Below, one piece after another: positions 9,335 to 17,729 of a stretch of DNA of 64,000 nt. This DNA is from Winogradskyella eckloniae. GTDB taxonomy: Bacteria; Bacteroidota; Bacteroidia; Flavobacteriales; Flavobacteriaceae. The number at the start of each line of letters is the position of its first letter. Positions within the stretch are counted from its first letter, which is position 1. The stretch covers positions 62,001 to 126,000 of the forward strand of contig NZ_JABRWP010000001.1 of NCBI RefSeq assembly GCF_013249045.1. The letters are read 5' to 3'. Below the pieces are notes generated by a model that saw only the letters and a program-made list of their open reading frames with translations, was not told the origin of the DNA and ran no database searches. The position numbers and the translations under genes are program-made.

Positions 9335-9342
9335 TATTTTTG
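9335..9342 (+). promoter_or_regulatory. Minus-7 promoter box of recA
   Basis: TATTTTTG matches TAnnTTTG and lies 31 bases before the recA ATG, predicting a leader of about 25 bases. No exact TTG minus-33 element is present at the usual spacing, and I see no clear LexA-like palindrome. Confidence 0.6.
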
Positions 9343-9373
9343 AAGTCAGATTAATTCAGAAAAAAAAGAACAA

Positions 9374-10378
9374 ATGAGTAGCGAAAAAGATGCAAAATTA
9401 AAGGCTTTAAAATTAACCTTAGACAAGTTAGACAAAGCATACGGAAAAGGAACAGTAATGAAAATGAGCGATCAAGCTGTGGTTGATGTTGATGCTATAT
9501 CATCTGGCTCATTAGGTTTAGATATTGCATTAGGCGTTGGTGGTTACCCAAGAGGCCGTGTCATTGAAATTTATGGTCCAGAATCTTCTGGTAAAACAAC
9601 CTTAACATTGCATGCCATTGCAGAAGCACAAAAAGCAGGAGGCATTGCTGCATTTATTGATGCAGAGCATGCTTTTGACCGTTTTTACGCTGAAAAGTTA
9701 AACGTTGACATCGATAATTTAATAATTTCTCAACCAGATAATGGTGAACAAGCTCTAGAAATTGCAGATAATTTAATTCGTTCTGGTGCTATTGATATTG
9801 TTGTTGTAGATTCTGTTGCTGCTTTAACACCAAAAAGTGAAATTGAAGGTGAAATGGGAGATTCTAAAATGGGACTGCATGCACGTTTAATGTCGCAGGC
9901 TCTTAGAAAATTAACGGCTTCTATTAGCAAAACTAATTGTACTGTTATTTTTATTAACCAGTTACGAGAAAAAATTGGAGTTATGTTTGGTAACCCAGAA
10001 ACAACCACTGGTGGTAACGCCTTAAAATTCTATGCTTCTGTACGTTTAGATATTAGACGATCTACACAAATAAAAGATAGCAATGGTAATGTAATGGGTA
10101 ACAAAACGCGTGTTAAAGTGGTTAAAAACAAAGTGGCTCCACCTTTTAGACTTGCAGAATTCGATATTATGTATGGCGCAGGTGTCTCTAAAGTAGGAGA
10201 AATTTTAGATTTAGCTGTAGAACATGATATTGTAAAAAAGAGCGGTTCTTGGTTTAGTTATGGCGACACAAAACTTGGTCAAGGAAGAGACGCTGTTAAG
10301 CTTTTAATACAAGACAATCCAGATTTAATGGATGAGTTAGAAGATAAAGTTAGAGCCTTCATTAATGAGTCTAACTAA
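9374..10378 (+). CDS. recA: Recombinase RecA
   Basis: A 334-residue RecA, the ATP-dependent strand-exchange protein of homologous recombination and SOS signalling. Walker A is GPESSGKT at about 68-75; the catalytic glutamate region, the [19 protein letters not shown] stretch leading to loop L1, and loop L2 with [18 protein letters not shown] are all intact. The C-terminal domain is slightly short compared with the 353-residue E. coli protein and ends in a few acidic residues. A promoter box lies 31 bases upstream and a strong terminator directly downstream, so it is probably a single-gene transcript. Confidence 0.99.
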   Translation: MSSEKDAKLKALKLTLDKLDKAYGKGTVMKMSDQAVVDVDAISSGSLGLDIALGVGGYPRGRVIEIYGPESSGKTTLTLHAIAEAQKAGGIAAFIDAEHAFDRFYAEKLNVDIDNLIISQPDNGEQALEIADNLIRSGAIDIVVVDSVAALTPKSEIEGEMGDSKMGLHARLMSQALRKLTASISKTNCTVIFINQLREKIGVMFGNPETTTGGNALKFYASVRLDIRRSTQIKDSNGNVMGNKTRVKVVKNKVAPPFRLAEFDIMYGAGVSKVGEILDLAVEHDIVKKSGSWFSYGDTKLGQGRDAVKLLIQDNPDLMDELEDKVRAFINESN

Positions 10379-10390
10379 TTTAAAAACTAA

Positions 10391-10418
10391 AAAAATCCTG
10401 AAAACTCAGGATTTTTTT
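10391..10418 (+). terminator. Rho-independent terminator of recA
   Basis: An 11-bp stem (AAAAATCCTGA / TCAGGATTTTT, loop AAAC) running into seven T residues begins 13 bases after the recA stop codon. Confidence 0.9.
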
Positions 10419-10437
10419 AGTTTTAGACGCAACCATT

Positions 10438-10467
10438 TTGCTTTTTTTACATCTATATATAAATTTG
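10438..10467 (+). promoter_or_regulatory. Promoter of the lipoprotein/sigma/anti-sigma operon
   Basis: TTG at 10438-10440, a 19-base spacer and TAAATTTG at 10460-10467 match the housekeeping Bacteroidota promoter (TTG, about 19-20 bases, TAnnTTTG). The ATG at 10478 begins only ten bases after the box, so the leader is very short. Confidence 0.75.
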
Positions 10468-10477
10468 AGGATTTAGT

Positions 10478-10927
10478 ATGAAAAAAATTGCCCTATTATT
10501 TATATTTATACTTACTATGACTTCTTGTAGTCTAGATGATAGTGTTAGCGAGAATTTTTATTTAGAAGTTTTACCTATTGAGAGTGTTGACATACCTGAA
10601 TATTTTGTTCAAGGAGAAAGTTATGAAATCTTTGTTTCATACACTAAACCAAATTCTTGCTATTATTTTAATGACTTTATTTATGAAATAGATGGTCACG
10701 AAAGAACAGTTGGTATAGTAAACACCGTATACATAAATAATACAGCCGTTTGTGGAGGTCAACCAGAACAAGTTACGGTAAGTTTTGATTTTTTAGTCAA
10801 TGGATCTGAAACATATATATTTAAGTTTTACCAAGGTGAAGATGAAAATGGTGAAGACCAATATTATTTAGTAGAAGTTCCCGTTATGGATGGAAGACAG
10901 TTTTCTCTTCAAACAGCAAAAGACTAA
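10478..10927 (+). CDS. Hypothetical lipoprotein in the sigma-factor operon
   Basis: A 149-residue protein with a lipoprotein signal peptide: KK, a hydrophobic stretch, then MTSC with the lipidated Cys at 17. The mature part is acidic and rich in aromatic residues, with two or three cysteines (NSCYYFNDF, AVCGGQPE) and alternating patterns suggesting a beta-sandwich. I do not recognise the family. It is the first gene of a tight operon: 24 bases separate it from the sigma gene, which is 2 bases from the anti-sigma gene. It may therefore be an envelope sensor or target of that system, but this is inference from position alone. Confidence 0.8.
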   Translation: MKKIALLFIFILTMTSCSLDDSVSENFYLEVLPIESVDIPEYFVQGESYEIFVSYTKPNSCYYFNDFIYEIDGHERTVGIVNTVYINNTAVCGGQPEQVTVSFDFLVNGSETYIFKFYQGEDENGEDQYYLVEVPVMDGRQFSLQTAKD

Positions 10928-10951
10928 TTATTAACTAAACCCTCGACTCAT

Positions 10952-11500
10952 GTGAGTTTAAATCTACTCATAAAAAATTGTATTAATCAAAATGCTGAAG
11001 CTCAAAGCCAATTATACAAGCAATTTGCAAGTAAATTATTTTCGCTTTGTCTTAAGTATTCAAAAAACTATGCAGAAGCAGAAGATAATTTGCATGATGC
11101 ATTTATAACTATTTTCAGTAAAATAGATCAATACAATAATAAAGGGTCTTTTGAAGGTTGGTTAAAACGTATAGTGATAAACACATCATTACAACGTTAT
11201 AGAGAAAATGTTGGAGTTTATGATATTATTAATGAAGGAAATATAGAAGATGTATCAGTAGATATTAATGAAGGTGACGTTAGTATTGAATATTTATTAA
11301 AAATAATTCAAGAATTACCAGATCGATATAGATTGGTATTTAATTTGTATGTATTAGATGGATATTCGCATGTTGAAATAAGTGAGTTAATTAATATTTC
11401 TACCGGAACCTCAAAATCTAACTTAGCGAGAGCAAGAATGATTTTAAAAGATAAAATTGAAGCCTATAACGCGTCTACCCCAAATTCGCAGAGCATATAA
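10952..11500 (+). CDS. ECF-type RNA polymerase sigma factor
   Basis: A 182-residue sigma-70 family ECF protein. Region 2 spans about 15-80, including the EAEDNLHDAFITIF and FEGWLKRIVINT segments, and region 4 spans about 120-170 with a helix-turn-helix around LDGYSHVEISELINISTGTS. The start is GTG at 10952: the ATG two bases earlier reads straight into TGA. It sits 24 bases after the lipoprotein gene and 2 bases before the anti-sigma gene, implying co-regulation. It should be held by the downstream protein and released by an envelope signal. The target promoters are unknown. Confidence 0.92.
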   Translation: MSLNLLIKNCINQNAEAQSQLYKQFASKLFSLCLKYSKNYAEAEDNLHDAFITIFSKIDQYNNKGSFEGWLKRIVINTSLQRYRENVGVYDIINEGNIEDVSVDINEGDVSIEYLLKIIQELPDRYRLVFNLYVLDGYSHVEISELINISTGTSKSNLARARMILKDKIEAYNASTPNSQSI

Positions 11501-11502
11501 AA

Positions 11503-13083
11503 ATGAAAGAGAATAAAAACATAGATCGCCTTTTTCAAGAAAAGTTTAAAGACTTTGAAATAGCACCTGACGATGCCGTATGGAATCGTATAAGTGATAG
11601 CCTTCCTAAGAAAAAGAAGAAAAGAAGAGTTGTTGCACTTTGGTGGCAAATTGGTGGTATAGCAGCGGCTATTGCTTTATTATTAACTGTTGGTATTTCC
11701 GTATTTAATTCTGATGACAATAACTCAGATCAATTCCCTGTTGTTAATACGGATCAAAACGATACTAATCCTAATTCTGAAAACTCTAATAACACTATAA
11801 AAACAGAACAAGATAAGTTAAAGGTTAACTCTACAACCATCGCTAACTCAAATTCTGAATTAGAAGAGACTCCTAATACAACAAACGCTATTAATCACCA
11901 TAAGGCGACTGAAAACCAAAAAGCAAGCACAATTGCAGAACATTCAAATTCAAAATCTAACAATGTTGTAAATACTTCTAAGACCAAAGCTTCGTCTCTT
12001 GCTGCTCAAAAGCGTAATAAATTAGCAGGAAGCACAATTACTAAAGACAATACAGACAAGGTCGCTAGCCAAACGACTTCAAGTTCTATTATAAAGACAG
12101 AAAACAAAATACAACTCAAATCTGAAACAGAACGCAAATCTGCAATCAAAACAGCAATTTCCAATTCTGAAAATGTTGTTTACGAAAAGCATTCTTCAGA
12201 AAACCAAAATTCGGAATCTACAACTTCAGTCACAAATAAGACAGAGAATAACGACTCAGAGCATTCAATAGATATAGATAAGACTATTGAAAAAGAATCT
12301 ATTGTAGATGCAATTGCAGAAAACAATGAAAGCATTAATGAAGAAGAAAAAGAAAATGAACCAAGCAGGTGGAGCGTTGCACCTAATGTTGCGCCTGTTT
12401 ATTTTAATTCTTTTGGTAAAGGTTCTTCAATAGATATGCAGTTTAATGATAACGCTAAAAGCAGTGATATTAATATGAGTTATGGTATTGCTGGTAGCTA
12501 TTCTATTTCAAAAAAATTAAAAATTAGAGCTGGTATTAATCGTGTTAACTTAAACCAATCAACTTCAGATGTATATGCCTTTACAGGAGCAGAAACTGCT
12601 GCTAGAGGTATAGAGGCAGAATATAAGAACATCACTTTTAACTCTAACGAAAATCATGTCTCGTTAATGAGTACTACAATGATGAACAGATCATCTATTC
12701 CAGAAGTTTTTAATACCAAAACTGCGGGTGAGATTGATCAAAAATTTGGATTTATTGAAGTTCCTGTTGAACTCGAATACAATGTACTAGATAAAAAGTT
12801 TGGCGTTAATTTAATTGGTGGATTTAGTACCTTTATTTTAAATAATAACGAAATTTATGCAGATGTTAATGGAACCACAACATTAATTGGAGAAGCAAAC
12901 AATATTAACACTACTAGTTTTAGTGCCAATTTTGGTTTAGGTATGGACTATAATGTCTCTAAACAATGGCACATTAACTTAGAACCGACTTTTAAATACC
13001 AAATTAACACCTTTAGTAATACCACAGGTAATTTTAAACCTTACTTTATTGGTTTATATACTGGTTTAAGTTATAAATTTTAG
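11503..13083 (+). CDS. Putative anti-sigma factor spanning inner and outer membranes
   Basis: A 526-residue protein with four parts. Residues 1-40 form a charged cytoplasmic helix region (LFQEKFKDFEIAP, AVWNRI) ending in KKKKKRR, like flavobacterial anti-sigma N-termini. One membrane helix follows at about 46-68. Residues 70-285 are a low-complexity Asn/Ser/Thr/Lys/Glu linker, presumably disordered. From about 288 to 526 is an outer-membrane beta-barrel domain with alternating strands and a terminal phenylalanine (YTGLSYKF). This matches the dual membrane-spanning anti-sigma proteins reported in Bacteroides thetaiotaomicron. It lies two bases after the ECF sigma gene. The topology is inferred and not proved by sequence; the family call for the barrel alone would be PorT-like. 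Confidence 0.82.
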   Translation: MKENKNIDRLFQEKFKDFEIAPDDAVWNRISDSLPKKKKKRRVVALWWQIGGIAAAIALLLTVGISVFNSDDNNSDQFPVVNTDQNDTNPNSENSNNTIKTEQDKLKVNSTTIANSNSELEETPNTTNAINHHKATENQKASTIAEHSNSKSNNVVNTSKTKASSLAAQKRNKLAGSTITKDNTDKVASQTTSSSIIKTENKIQLKSETERKSAIKTAISNSENVVYEKHSSENQNSESTTSVTNKTENNDSEHSIDIDKTIEKESIVDAIAENNESINEEEKENEPSRWSVAPNVAPVYFNSFGKGSSIDMQFNDNAKSSDINMSYGIAGSYSISKKLKIRAGINRVNLNQSTSDVYAFTGAETAARGIEAEYKNITFNSNENHVSLMSTTMMNRSSIPEVFNTKTAGEIDQKFGFIEVPVELEYNVLDKKFGVNLIGGFSTFILNNNEIYADVNGTTTLIGEANNINTTSFSANFGLGMDYNVSKQWHINLEPTFKYQINTFSNTTGNFKPYFIGLYTGLSYKF

Positions 13084-13142
13084 GTTATTGCAATGCTACC
13101 AATGGTAGATTAAAAAAAGCTATGATGAATGCAATGATTTTA

Positions 13143-13176
13143 AAAGCTACTCCTGGTTAGAGTAGCTTTTTTTTGT
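13143..13176. terminator. Terminator after the anti-sigma gene, shared with plsC
   Basis: A 10-bp stem (AAAGCTACTC / GAGTAGCTTT, 7-base loop) is followed by about eight T on the plus strand, 60 bases after the anti-sigma stop. The left arm contains the plsC stop codon, so the same hairpin ends the convergent plsC transcript, with a weaker T run on that side. Confidence 0.85.
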
Positions 13177-13905
13177 GTTCAAAACAAGCGCTTTTAAAAT
13201 GAGCTCTCTTGTTTTTTCATTCAATACCTTAGTGTTTTCATTTGTTAAGCCAACTGTAGGAATAAATTTATGAATCTTAGCACGCATTTTTCCAGGACTA
13301 CCACTAAAAAACGTATAAGAAAAACGCTTTTTGTTATCGTAAAATGTGATAGGCACAATAGGAATTTGATGATTTATAGCTAATCTAAAAGCGCCATCTT
13401 TAAAAGCATCTAACAAAATATGTTCTTCAGGTACACCACCCTCAGGAAAGATACAAATACTTACACCTTGCTTTAAACGTCGTTGTGCTCTCAAAAATAC
13501 AGCTTGCCTACTTTTAGCACTACTGCGATCTACTAAAATACATGTACGTTTATAAAAAAAACCGAATAATGGAATTTTTGCCAACTCTTGTTTACCAACA
13601 AATACAAAAGGGTTTTTTACTGCTACCAACATTAACATAATGTCTGCCATAGATGTATGATTGGCCACAAACATATAACTCTTCTTTGGATTTGGAGTTT
13701 CTGCTTTTTCTATCTTATAAACAAAACCCATCCCTATTAATATAAACTTAGACCAAAGACGAGCCAACTTAAAAAATAGCGGATACCATTGTTCCCTTAA
13801 AATAGAAATAATTAATATAGGAAACATTACAATAATAGGAATAGCTACTAAAATGTAGAACCAAATCCTATATAAAACCCAAAATGGATATTTAAAAACT
13901 GCCAT
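13147..13905 (-). CDS. plsC: 1-acyl-sn-glycerol-3-phosphate acyltransferase
   Basis: A 252-residue PlsC-family acyltransferase that adds the second acyl chain to lysophosphatidic acid in phospholipid synthesis. A hydrophobic N-terminal helix pair (about 8-35) anchors it in the inner membrane. The catalytic NHTSMAD box (H-x4-D) is near residue 82 and the glycerol-phosphate binding motif FPEGGVPE, a mild variant of PEGTR, near 153. A TAGTTTTG promoter box lies only six bases upstream of the ATG, predicting a leaderless message. It is convergent with the anti-sigma gene and divergent from trpS. Confidence 0.9.
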   Translation of the reverse strand: MAVFKYPFWVLYRIWFYILVAIPIIVMFPILIISILREQWYPLFFKLARLWSKFILIGMGFVYKIEKAETPNPKKSYMFVANHTSMADIMLMLVAVKNPFVFVGKQELAKIPLFGFFYKRTCILVDRSSAKSRQAVFLRAQRRLKQGVSICIFPEGGVPEEHILLDAFKDGAFRLAINHQIPIVPITFYDNKKRFSYTFFSGSPGKMRAKIHKFIPTVGLTNENTKVLNEKTRELILKALVLNTKKSYSNQE

Positions 13906-13910
13906 AGCAC

Positions 13911-13918
13911 CAAAACTA
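13911..13918 (-). promoter_or_regulatory. Minus-7 promoter box of plsC
   Basis: TAGTTTTG on the minus strand (13918 to 13911) matches TAnnTTTG. The plsC ATG at 13905 begins at about the expected transcription start. Confidence 0.55.
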
Positions 13919-13961
13919 GTTAATTATTTTAAACGGCTTCTTATAGTTACGCTAAAAAATT

Positions 13962-13969
13962 TACCTTTG
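13962..13969 (+). promoter_or_regulatory. Minus-7 promoter box of trpS
   Basis: TACCTTTG matches TAnnTTTG. It predicts a leader of about 40 bases before the ATG at 14018, which contains a small CCTG...CAGG palindrome. It overlaps the spurious N-terminal extension of the longest reading frame, supporting the downstream start. Confidence 0.6.
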
Positions 13970-13993
13970 TTTTTTATTTATCAATTTAAAAAG

Positions 13994-14012
13994 GTACCTG
14001 TTTTCGCAGGTA
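13994..14012. repeat. CCTG...CAGG short palindrome, copy in trpS leader
   Basis: GTACCTGTTTTCGCAGGTA lies six bases before the trpS ATG. A near-identical sequence precedes the nucleotidyltransferase start at 23094, and degenerate copies lie near 22050 and 26940. It looks like a small dispersed palindromic repeat at gene borders. Confidence 0.5.
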
Positions 14013-14017
14013 ATATT

Positions 14018-14986
14018 ATGGCAAGAATTTTAACAGGTGTACAAAGTACAGGAACGCCACATTTAGGAAATATATTAGGCGCAATTTTACCAGCAATTGA
14101 GATGGCAAACGACGCTAAAAACGATTCGTTTCTCTTTATTGCTAATTTACATACATTAACACAAATAAAAAATGCTGAAGAATTAAGATCTCACACATAT
14201 TCTGTAGCAGCCACTTGGTTAGCCTGTGGATTAGATATAGAAAAAACAGTATTTTACAGACAAAGTGATATTCCACAAGTTACAGAATTATCCTGGTATT
14301 TAAGCTGTTTTTTTCCTTATCAGCGTTTAACTTTAGCTCATGGCTTTAAAGATAAAGCCGATCGTTTAGAAGATGTAAATTCTGGGCTATTTACCTACCC
14401 AATGTTAATGGCAGCAGATATACTATTGTATGATGCCGAAATTATTCCGGTAGGTAAAGACCAATTGCAACATATAGAAATGACACGCGATGTCGCTTCT
14501 CGTTTTCATGCAAAAATGGGAGAAGCCTTTGTATTACCTAAAGGTAAGGTACAAGAAAATAGCATGTTAATTCCTGGTACTGATGGTGAAAAAATGAGTA
14601 AAAGTAGAGGGAACTTTATCAATATATTTTTACCAGAAAAACAACTTCGAAAAAAAATAATGTCTATTGAAACAGACAGCACACCTTTAGAAGACCCAAA
14701 AGATTGGGCGACATGCAACTGTTTTGCTATCTATAGCTTATTAGCATCTGAAGAACAAATTACAGAAATGAAAGCCAATTACGAGGGTGGAAATTATGGA
14801 TATGGCCATGCTAAACAAGCATTATACGAATTGGTATTAAAGCGTTTTAGCGAAATAAGAGAACGATACGCTTATTATATGGATAATCTTGACCAAATTG
14901 ATGCTGCGTTGGCTAAAGGCGCTGAAAAAGCTAAAATAGTAGCTGATGATGTTTTAGAACGCGTTAGAGCTAAGGTTGGGTATTAA
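14018..14986 (+). CDS. trpS: Tryptophan-tRNA ligase
   Basis: From the ATG at 14018 this is a 322-residue class I tryptophanyl-tRNA synthetase, which charges tRNA-Trp. The start gives the usual MARILTGVQSTGTPHLGN N-terminus; the longer frame begins with TTG inside the promoter. The HIGH-type motif is HLGN and the KMSKS loop is present in EKMSKSRGN. Tryptophan-pocket residues around LMAADILLYDAEIIPVGKDQ are typical. The leader carries a short palindrome (ACCTGTTTTCGCAGGT) also found in front of the sugar nucleotidyltransferase gene. Confidence 0.97.
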   Translation: MARILTGVQSTGTPHLGNILGAILPAIEMANDAKNDSFLFIANLHTLTQIKNAEELRSHTYSVAATWLACGLDIEKTVFYRQSDIPQVTELSWYLSCFFPYQRLTLAHGFKDKADRLEDVNSGLFTYPMLMAADILLYDAEIIPVGKDQLQHIEMTRDVASRFHAKMGEAFVLPKGKVQENSMLIPGTDGEKMSKSRGNFINIFLPEKQLRKKIMSIETDSTPLEDPKDWATCNCFAIYSLLASEEQITEMKANYEGGNYGYGHAKQALYELVLKRFSEIRERYAYYMDNLDQIDAALAKGAEKAKIVADDVLERVRAKVGY

Positions 14987-15043
14987 ACAAGCATGTTTTT
15001 AGCGGTTATTTAGAATAAATAATACAATTAAATGTGACCTTTT

Positions 15044-16147
15044 CTAAATAGCTTCAAACAACTTTCCTGGAAGCGGTCTTACCACACCTTTCAATTCCAT
15101 ATTCAATAAAATGCCAGCAATTTTATACGTTGGCATTTCGCATTTAATAGCAATAACGTCTAACAATTCTTTGTTGTTTTCTTTTAAAAAATTGTAAATA
15201 ATTTTCTCATCAGGTTCTAGTGCTACAAACAACTGATGTTGCACAGCGGGTTTTTCCTTTGGTTCTAACTCCCAATTTAACATATAAGGCACATCTAAAG
15301 GATGCGATAATAAATGTGCTTTTTGAAATTTTATCAAATTATTACAACCTATACTCTGGCTGTCTGTAGTTCTTCCTGGTACAGCAAACACTTCTCTATT
15401 ATACGAATTAGCGATGTCTGCTGTAACCAAACTACCACCTTTTTCTGCAGATTCTATAACAATAGTGGCTTCACTGAGACCTGCAATTATTCTATTTCGT
15501 TTTAAAAAATTATTGCGATCAAAAGGGTCTGAACTCCAAAAGTCGGTATAAAATCCGCCATGATTCTCAATATCTGCTACATATTTTTTATGCACTTTAG
15601 GATAGATCTGATTTAATCCATGAGCTAAACAGCCAATGGTTTGTAAATTATGTTTAACAGCCGCTTTCTGAGCCGTAATATCGGTTCCATAAGCAAAACC
15701 AGAAACAATAATAGGGTTAAACTGTGATAGCGTCTCTACCAACTTTTCACAAAATGCTATTCCGCTAGTTGTTATTTTTCGGGTGCCAACAATACTAATT
15801 ATTCGTTGTTGTTTAATATTAATGTTTCCGGATTGAAACAAAATTATAGGGCCATCGAGACAATGCTTTAAGCGTTCGGGATATGTTTCTTCTGTAAAAT
15901 AATGCGTAACAATGTTATGGTCTTTTATAAATCGAAGTTCATTTTCTGCTTCTACTAAATGCGTTTTATCAAAAAGTCCTTGAATGGTAACGCTACCTAT
16001 TCCATCAATTTTTAAAAGTTTAGATTTTTTTTCTTTTAATACAGCTTCTGCAGAACCACAATGATTTATTAATTTTTTTGCAGTCGTCGCTCCAATCTTA
16101 GGTACGTGTTGTAATGCTAACGCATATATAAGTTGTTGTTCTGTCAT
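15044..16147 (-). CDS. dprA: DNA-processing protein DprA
   Basis: A 367-residue DprA/Smf protein, which loads RecA on incoming single-stranded DNA during natural transformation and protects it. The N-terminal helix-hairpin-helix region (about 5-70) is followed by the Rossmann domain with SIVGTRKITTSG, GFAYGTD, IENHGG and the AEKGGSLVTADIAN segment. A C-terminal winged-helix DML1-like domain occupies roughly 300-367. All family landmarks are present at normal length. It converges on trpS and stands alone. No other competence genes are in the window, but recA is 5 kb away. Confidence 0.95.
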   Translation of the reverse strand: MTEQQLIYALALQHVPKIGATTAKKLINHCGSAEAVLKEKKSKLLKIDGIGSVTIQGLFDKTHLVEAENELRFIKDHNIVTHYFTEETYPERLKHCLDGPIILFQSGNINIKQQRIISIVGTRKITTSGIAFCEKLVETLSQFNPIIVSGFAYGTDITAQKAAVKHNLQTIGCLAHGLNQIYPKVHKKYVADIENHGGFYTDFWSSDPFDRNNFLKRNRIIAGLSEATIVIESAEKGGSLVTADIANSYNREVFAVPGRTTDSQSIGCNNLIKFQKAHLLSHPLDVPYMLNWELEPKEKPAVQHQLFVALEPDEKIIYNFLKENNKELLDVIAIKCEMPTYKIAGILLNMELKGVVRPLPGKLFEAI

Positions 16148-16235
16148 TTAAAAGAATACTTTTGCTACTAATTTAACATAACTATTAAAACAAAACTGTA
16201 AGTTTTTCTTATTTTTACTTGATAAATAGCAACTT

Positions 16236-16619
16236 ATGAAAATTCATTTTAGTTTTATCTTAATTATTTTGTTTGCTTTTTCTGTTTCAGCACAAACATC
16301 AAAAGTTAATCGTATTGACGATGCTATTACAATTAAGCCTAGATTAAATTTAATAGATTTAAGTGATGCGTCGTTATCAATGAATAATCTCCAAAATTTC
16401 AAAGATTTTCAATTTTCGCAAAATATTGAAACACCAACTGAAGAATTTAATATGCGTATATCTTATATTGATATTAAAAGAAACGGTGTGTTGGTATTTT
16501 CATCTAAGGACTTAAAAAAGAGCTTTTTTCAAGACTTTAACTTGTCTTACAATCGTTCTCAATTAAAACGATTACTGCCTCGTCTTCCGGATATTTCAGA
16601 TTTTACACCTTGTTTTTAG
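16236..16619 (+). CDS. Hypothetical secreted protein
   Basis: A 127-residue protein with a clear signal peptide (MKIHF, hydrophobic core, cleavage after SVSAQ). The mature part is about 108 residues, with no cysteine until a final PCF. I do not recognise a family and see no internal repeats or membrane helices after the signal. It probably acts in the periplasm. It sits between dprA (divergent) and the HU/SPOR gene, with no close operon partner. Confidence 0.75.
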   Translation: MKIHFSFILIILFAFSVSAQTSKVNRIDDAITIKPRLNLIDLSDASLSMNNLQNFKDFQFSQNIETPTEEFNMRISYIDIKRNGVLVFSSKDLKKSFFQDFNLSYNRSQLKRLLPRLPDISDFTPCF

Positions 16620-16694
16620 ATCCTAAAAAAGCAAAAAAATGTTGCAGTGTTAATAACTCTATACTTGATTTTTTTTATAGAAGTTAAAAAAAAT

Positions 16695-16702
16695 TAACTT
16701 TG
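16695..16702 (+). promoter_or_regulatory. Minus-7 promoter box of the HU/SPOR gene
   Basis: TAACTTTG matches TAnnTTTG and ends seven bases before the ATG at 16709, placing the transcription start at about the start codon. The TTG at 16665-16667 is farther upstream than usual (27 bases). Confidence 0.55.
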
Positions 16703-16708
16703 CTCCAC

Positions 16709-17650
16709 ATGCATTTAGAAAATTACATTAGCGACTTATTATACAGATACGATTGTGTGACTATTCCTGAGTTTGGAGCGTTTTTAACACAACGTGTATC
16801 AGCAAAATTACACGAAACTACGCATTCGTTTTATCCTCCTAAAAAGGCTTTGTCTTTTAACGAGCAACTACAACAAAACGATGGGTTGTTGGCTAATTAT
16901 ATAGCTGAAGTTGAAAAAATCCCATACCTAACGGCTTTAAATAAAATTTCTAATCAGGTTAAATCTTTTAAGTCATTTTTGGGTGAAGGAGAAATTGTTC
17001 AACTAAAAAATATTGGAGATTTAAGTTTAAATGCAGATGGAAAAATTCAGTTTAATCCATCTAGCCAAATTAACTACCTTACGGATGCTTTTGGTTTATC
17101 ACATTTTACCTCTATTGATATTGATAGAGAGATTTATTTAGCAAATGTTGAAGAGATTGAGGTAAATTCTCCTATTGTTTTACATCCAGAAAAGCGATCT
17201 AATAGAAATTGGATGAAATATGCAGCCGCTGCTGTTCTATTATTGGGACTTGGTGGTTTTAGTGCTATGACGTACTATAATAATACCTCAATAGAAAACC
17301 ACAATCAGTTGGCACAAGAACAAGCTAATGAGGAACTAGACGCAAAAGTACAAGAAGCAACTTTTGTAATTAGTAATCCATTACCTGCAGCCACTTTATC
17401 TATAGAAAAACAACAAGGGAATTACCATATTGTAGCTGGTGCTTTTAGAGTTGAAGCTAATTCTCTAAAAAAGGTAAACCAACTTAGAGCAAAAGGCTAT
17501 AAAGCACGTGCTATTGGTACAAATAGATATGGATTGCATGAGGTGGTTTATGCAAGTTTTATTTCTAGAGAGGAAGCACAACGCGAATTATATAAAATTC
17601 GTAAAGCGCACAACCGTGATGCTTGGTTATTGATAAAAAAATTACAGTAA
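16709..17650 (+). CDS. HU-like (CCDC81-type) and SPOR domain membrane protein
   Basis: From ATG 16709 the protein has 313 residues; the upstream TTG start falls inside the promoter box. Residues 1-140 resemble the HU-CCDC81 module (YISDLLYRYDCVTIPEFGAF, LLANYIAEVEKIPYLTAL, FNPSSQINYLTDAFGL). A membrane helix follows at about 171-190 (WMKYAAAAVLLLGLGG). The end, about 235-313, is a SPOR domain (YHIVAGAFRVEANSLKKVNQL, YGLHEVVYASF), which binds glycan strands lacking stem peptides. It therefore links a cytoplasmic, possibly DNA- or filament-binding module to peptidoglycan, suggesting a division or segregation role. That role is inferred. Confidence 0.85.
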   Translation: MHLENYISDLLYRYDCVTIPEFGAFLTQRVSAKLHETTHSFYPPKKALSFNEQLQQNDGLLANYIAEVEKIPYLTALNKISNQVKSFKSFLGEGEIVQLKNIGDLSLNADGKIQFNPSSQINYLTDAFGLSHFTSIDIDREIYLANVEEIEVNSPIVLHPEKRSNRNWMKYAAAAVLLLGLGGFSAMTYYNNTSIENHNQLAQEQANEELDAKVQEATFVISNPLPAATLSIEKQQGNYHIVAGAFRVEANSLKKVNQLRAKGYKARAIGTNRYGLHEVVYASFISREEAQRELYKIRKAHNRDAWLLIKKLQ

Positions 17651-17701
17651 CCTTTTCTTTTTTTTAATTCAGAATCTTTACTCTGCAATATAAAATCAAT
17701 C

Positions 17702-17709
17702 TATATTTG
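17702..17709 (+). promoter_or_regulatory. Minus-7 promoter box of the thioesterase gene
   Basis: TATATTTG matches TAnnTTTG 21 bases before the thioesterase ATG. No exact TTG minus-33 element is seen. Confidence 0.5.
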
Positions 17710-17729
17710 CACAAATTCTTAATATCCTT

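Noticed and set aside
13967..14017. N-terminal extension of trpS from a TTG codon
   Set aside because: The TTG lies inside the TACCTTTG promoter box and the extension covers a palindromic repeat. Homologues begin near MARILTGVQSTG, at 14018.
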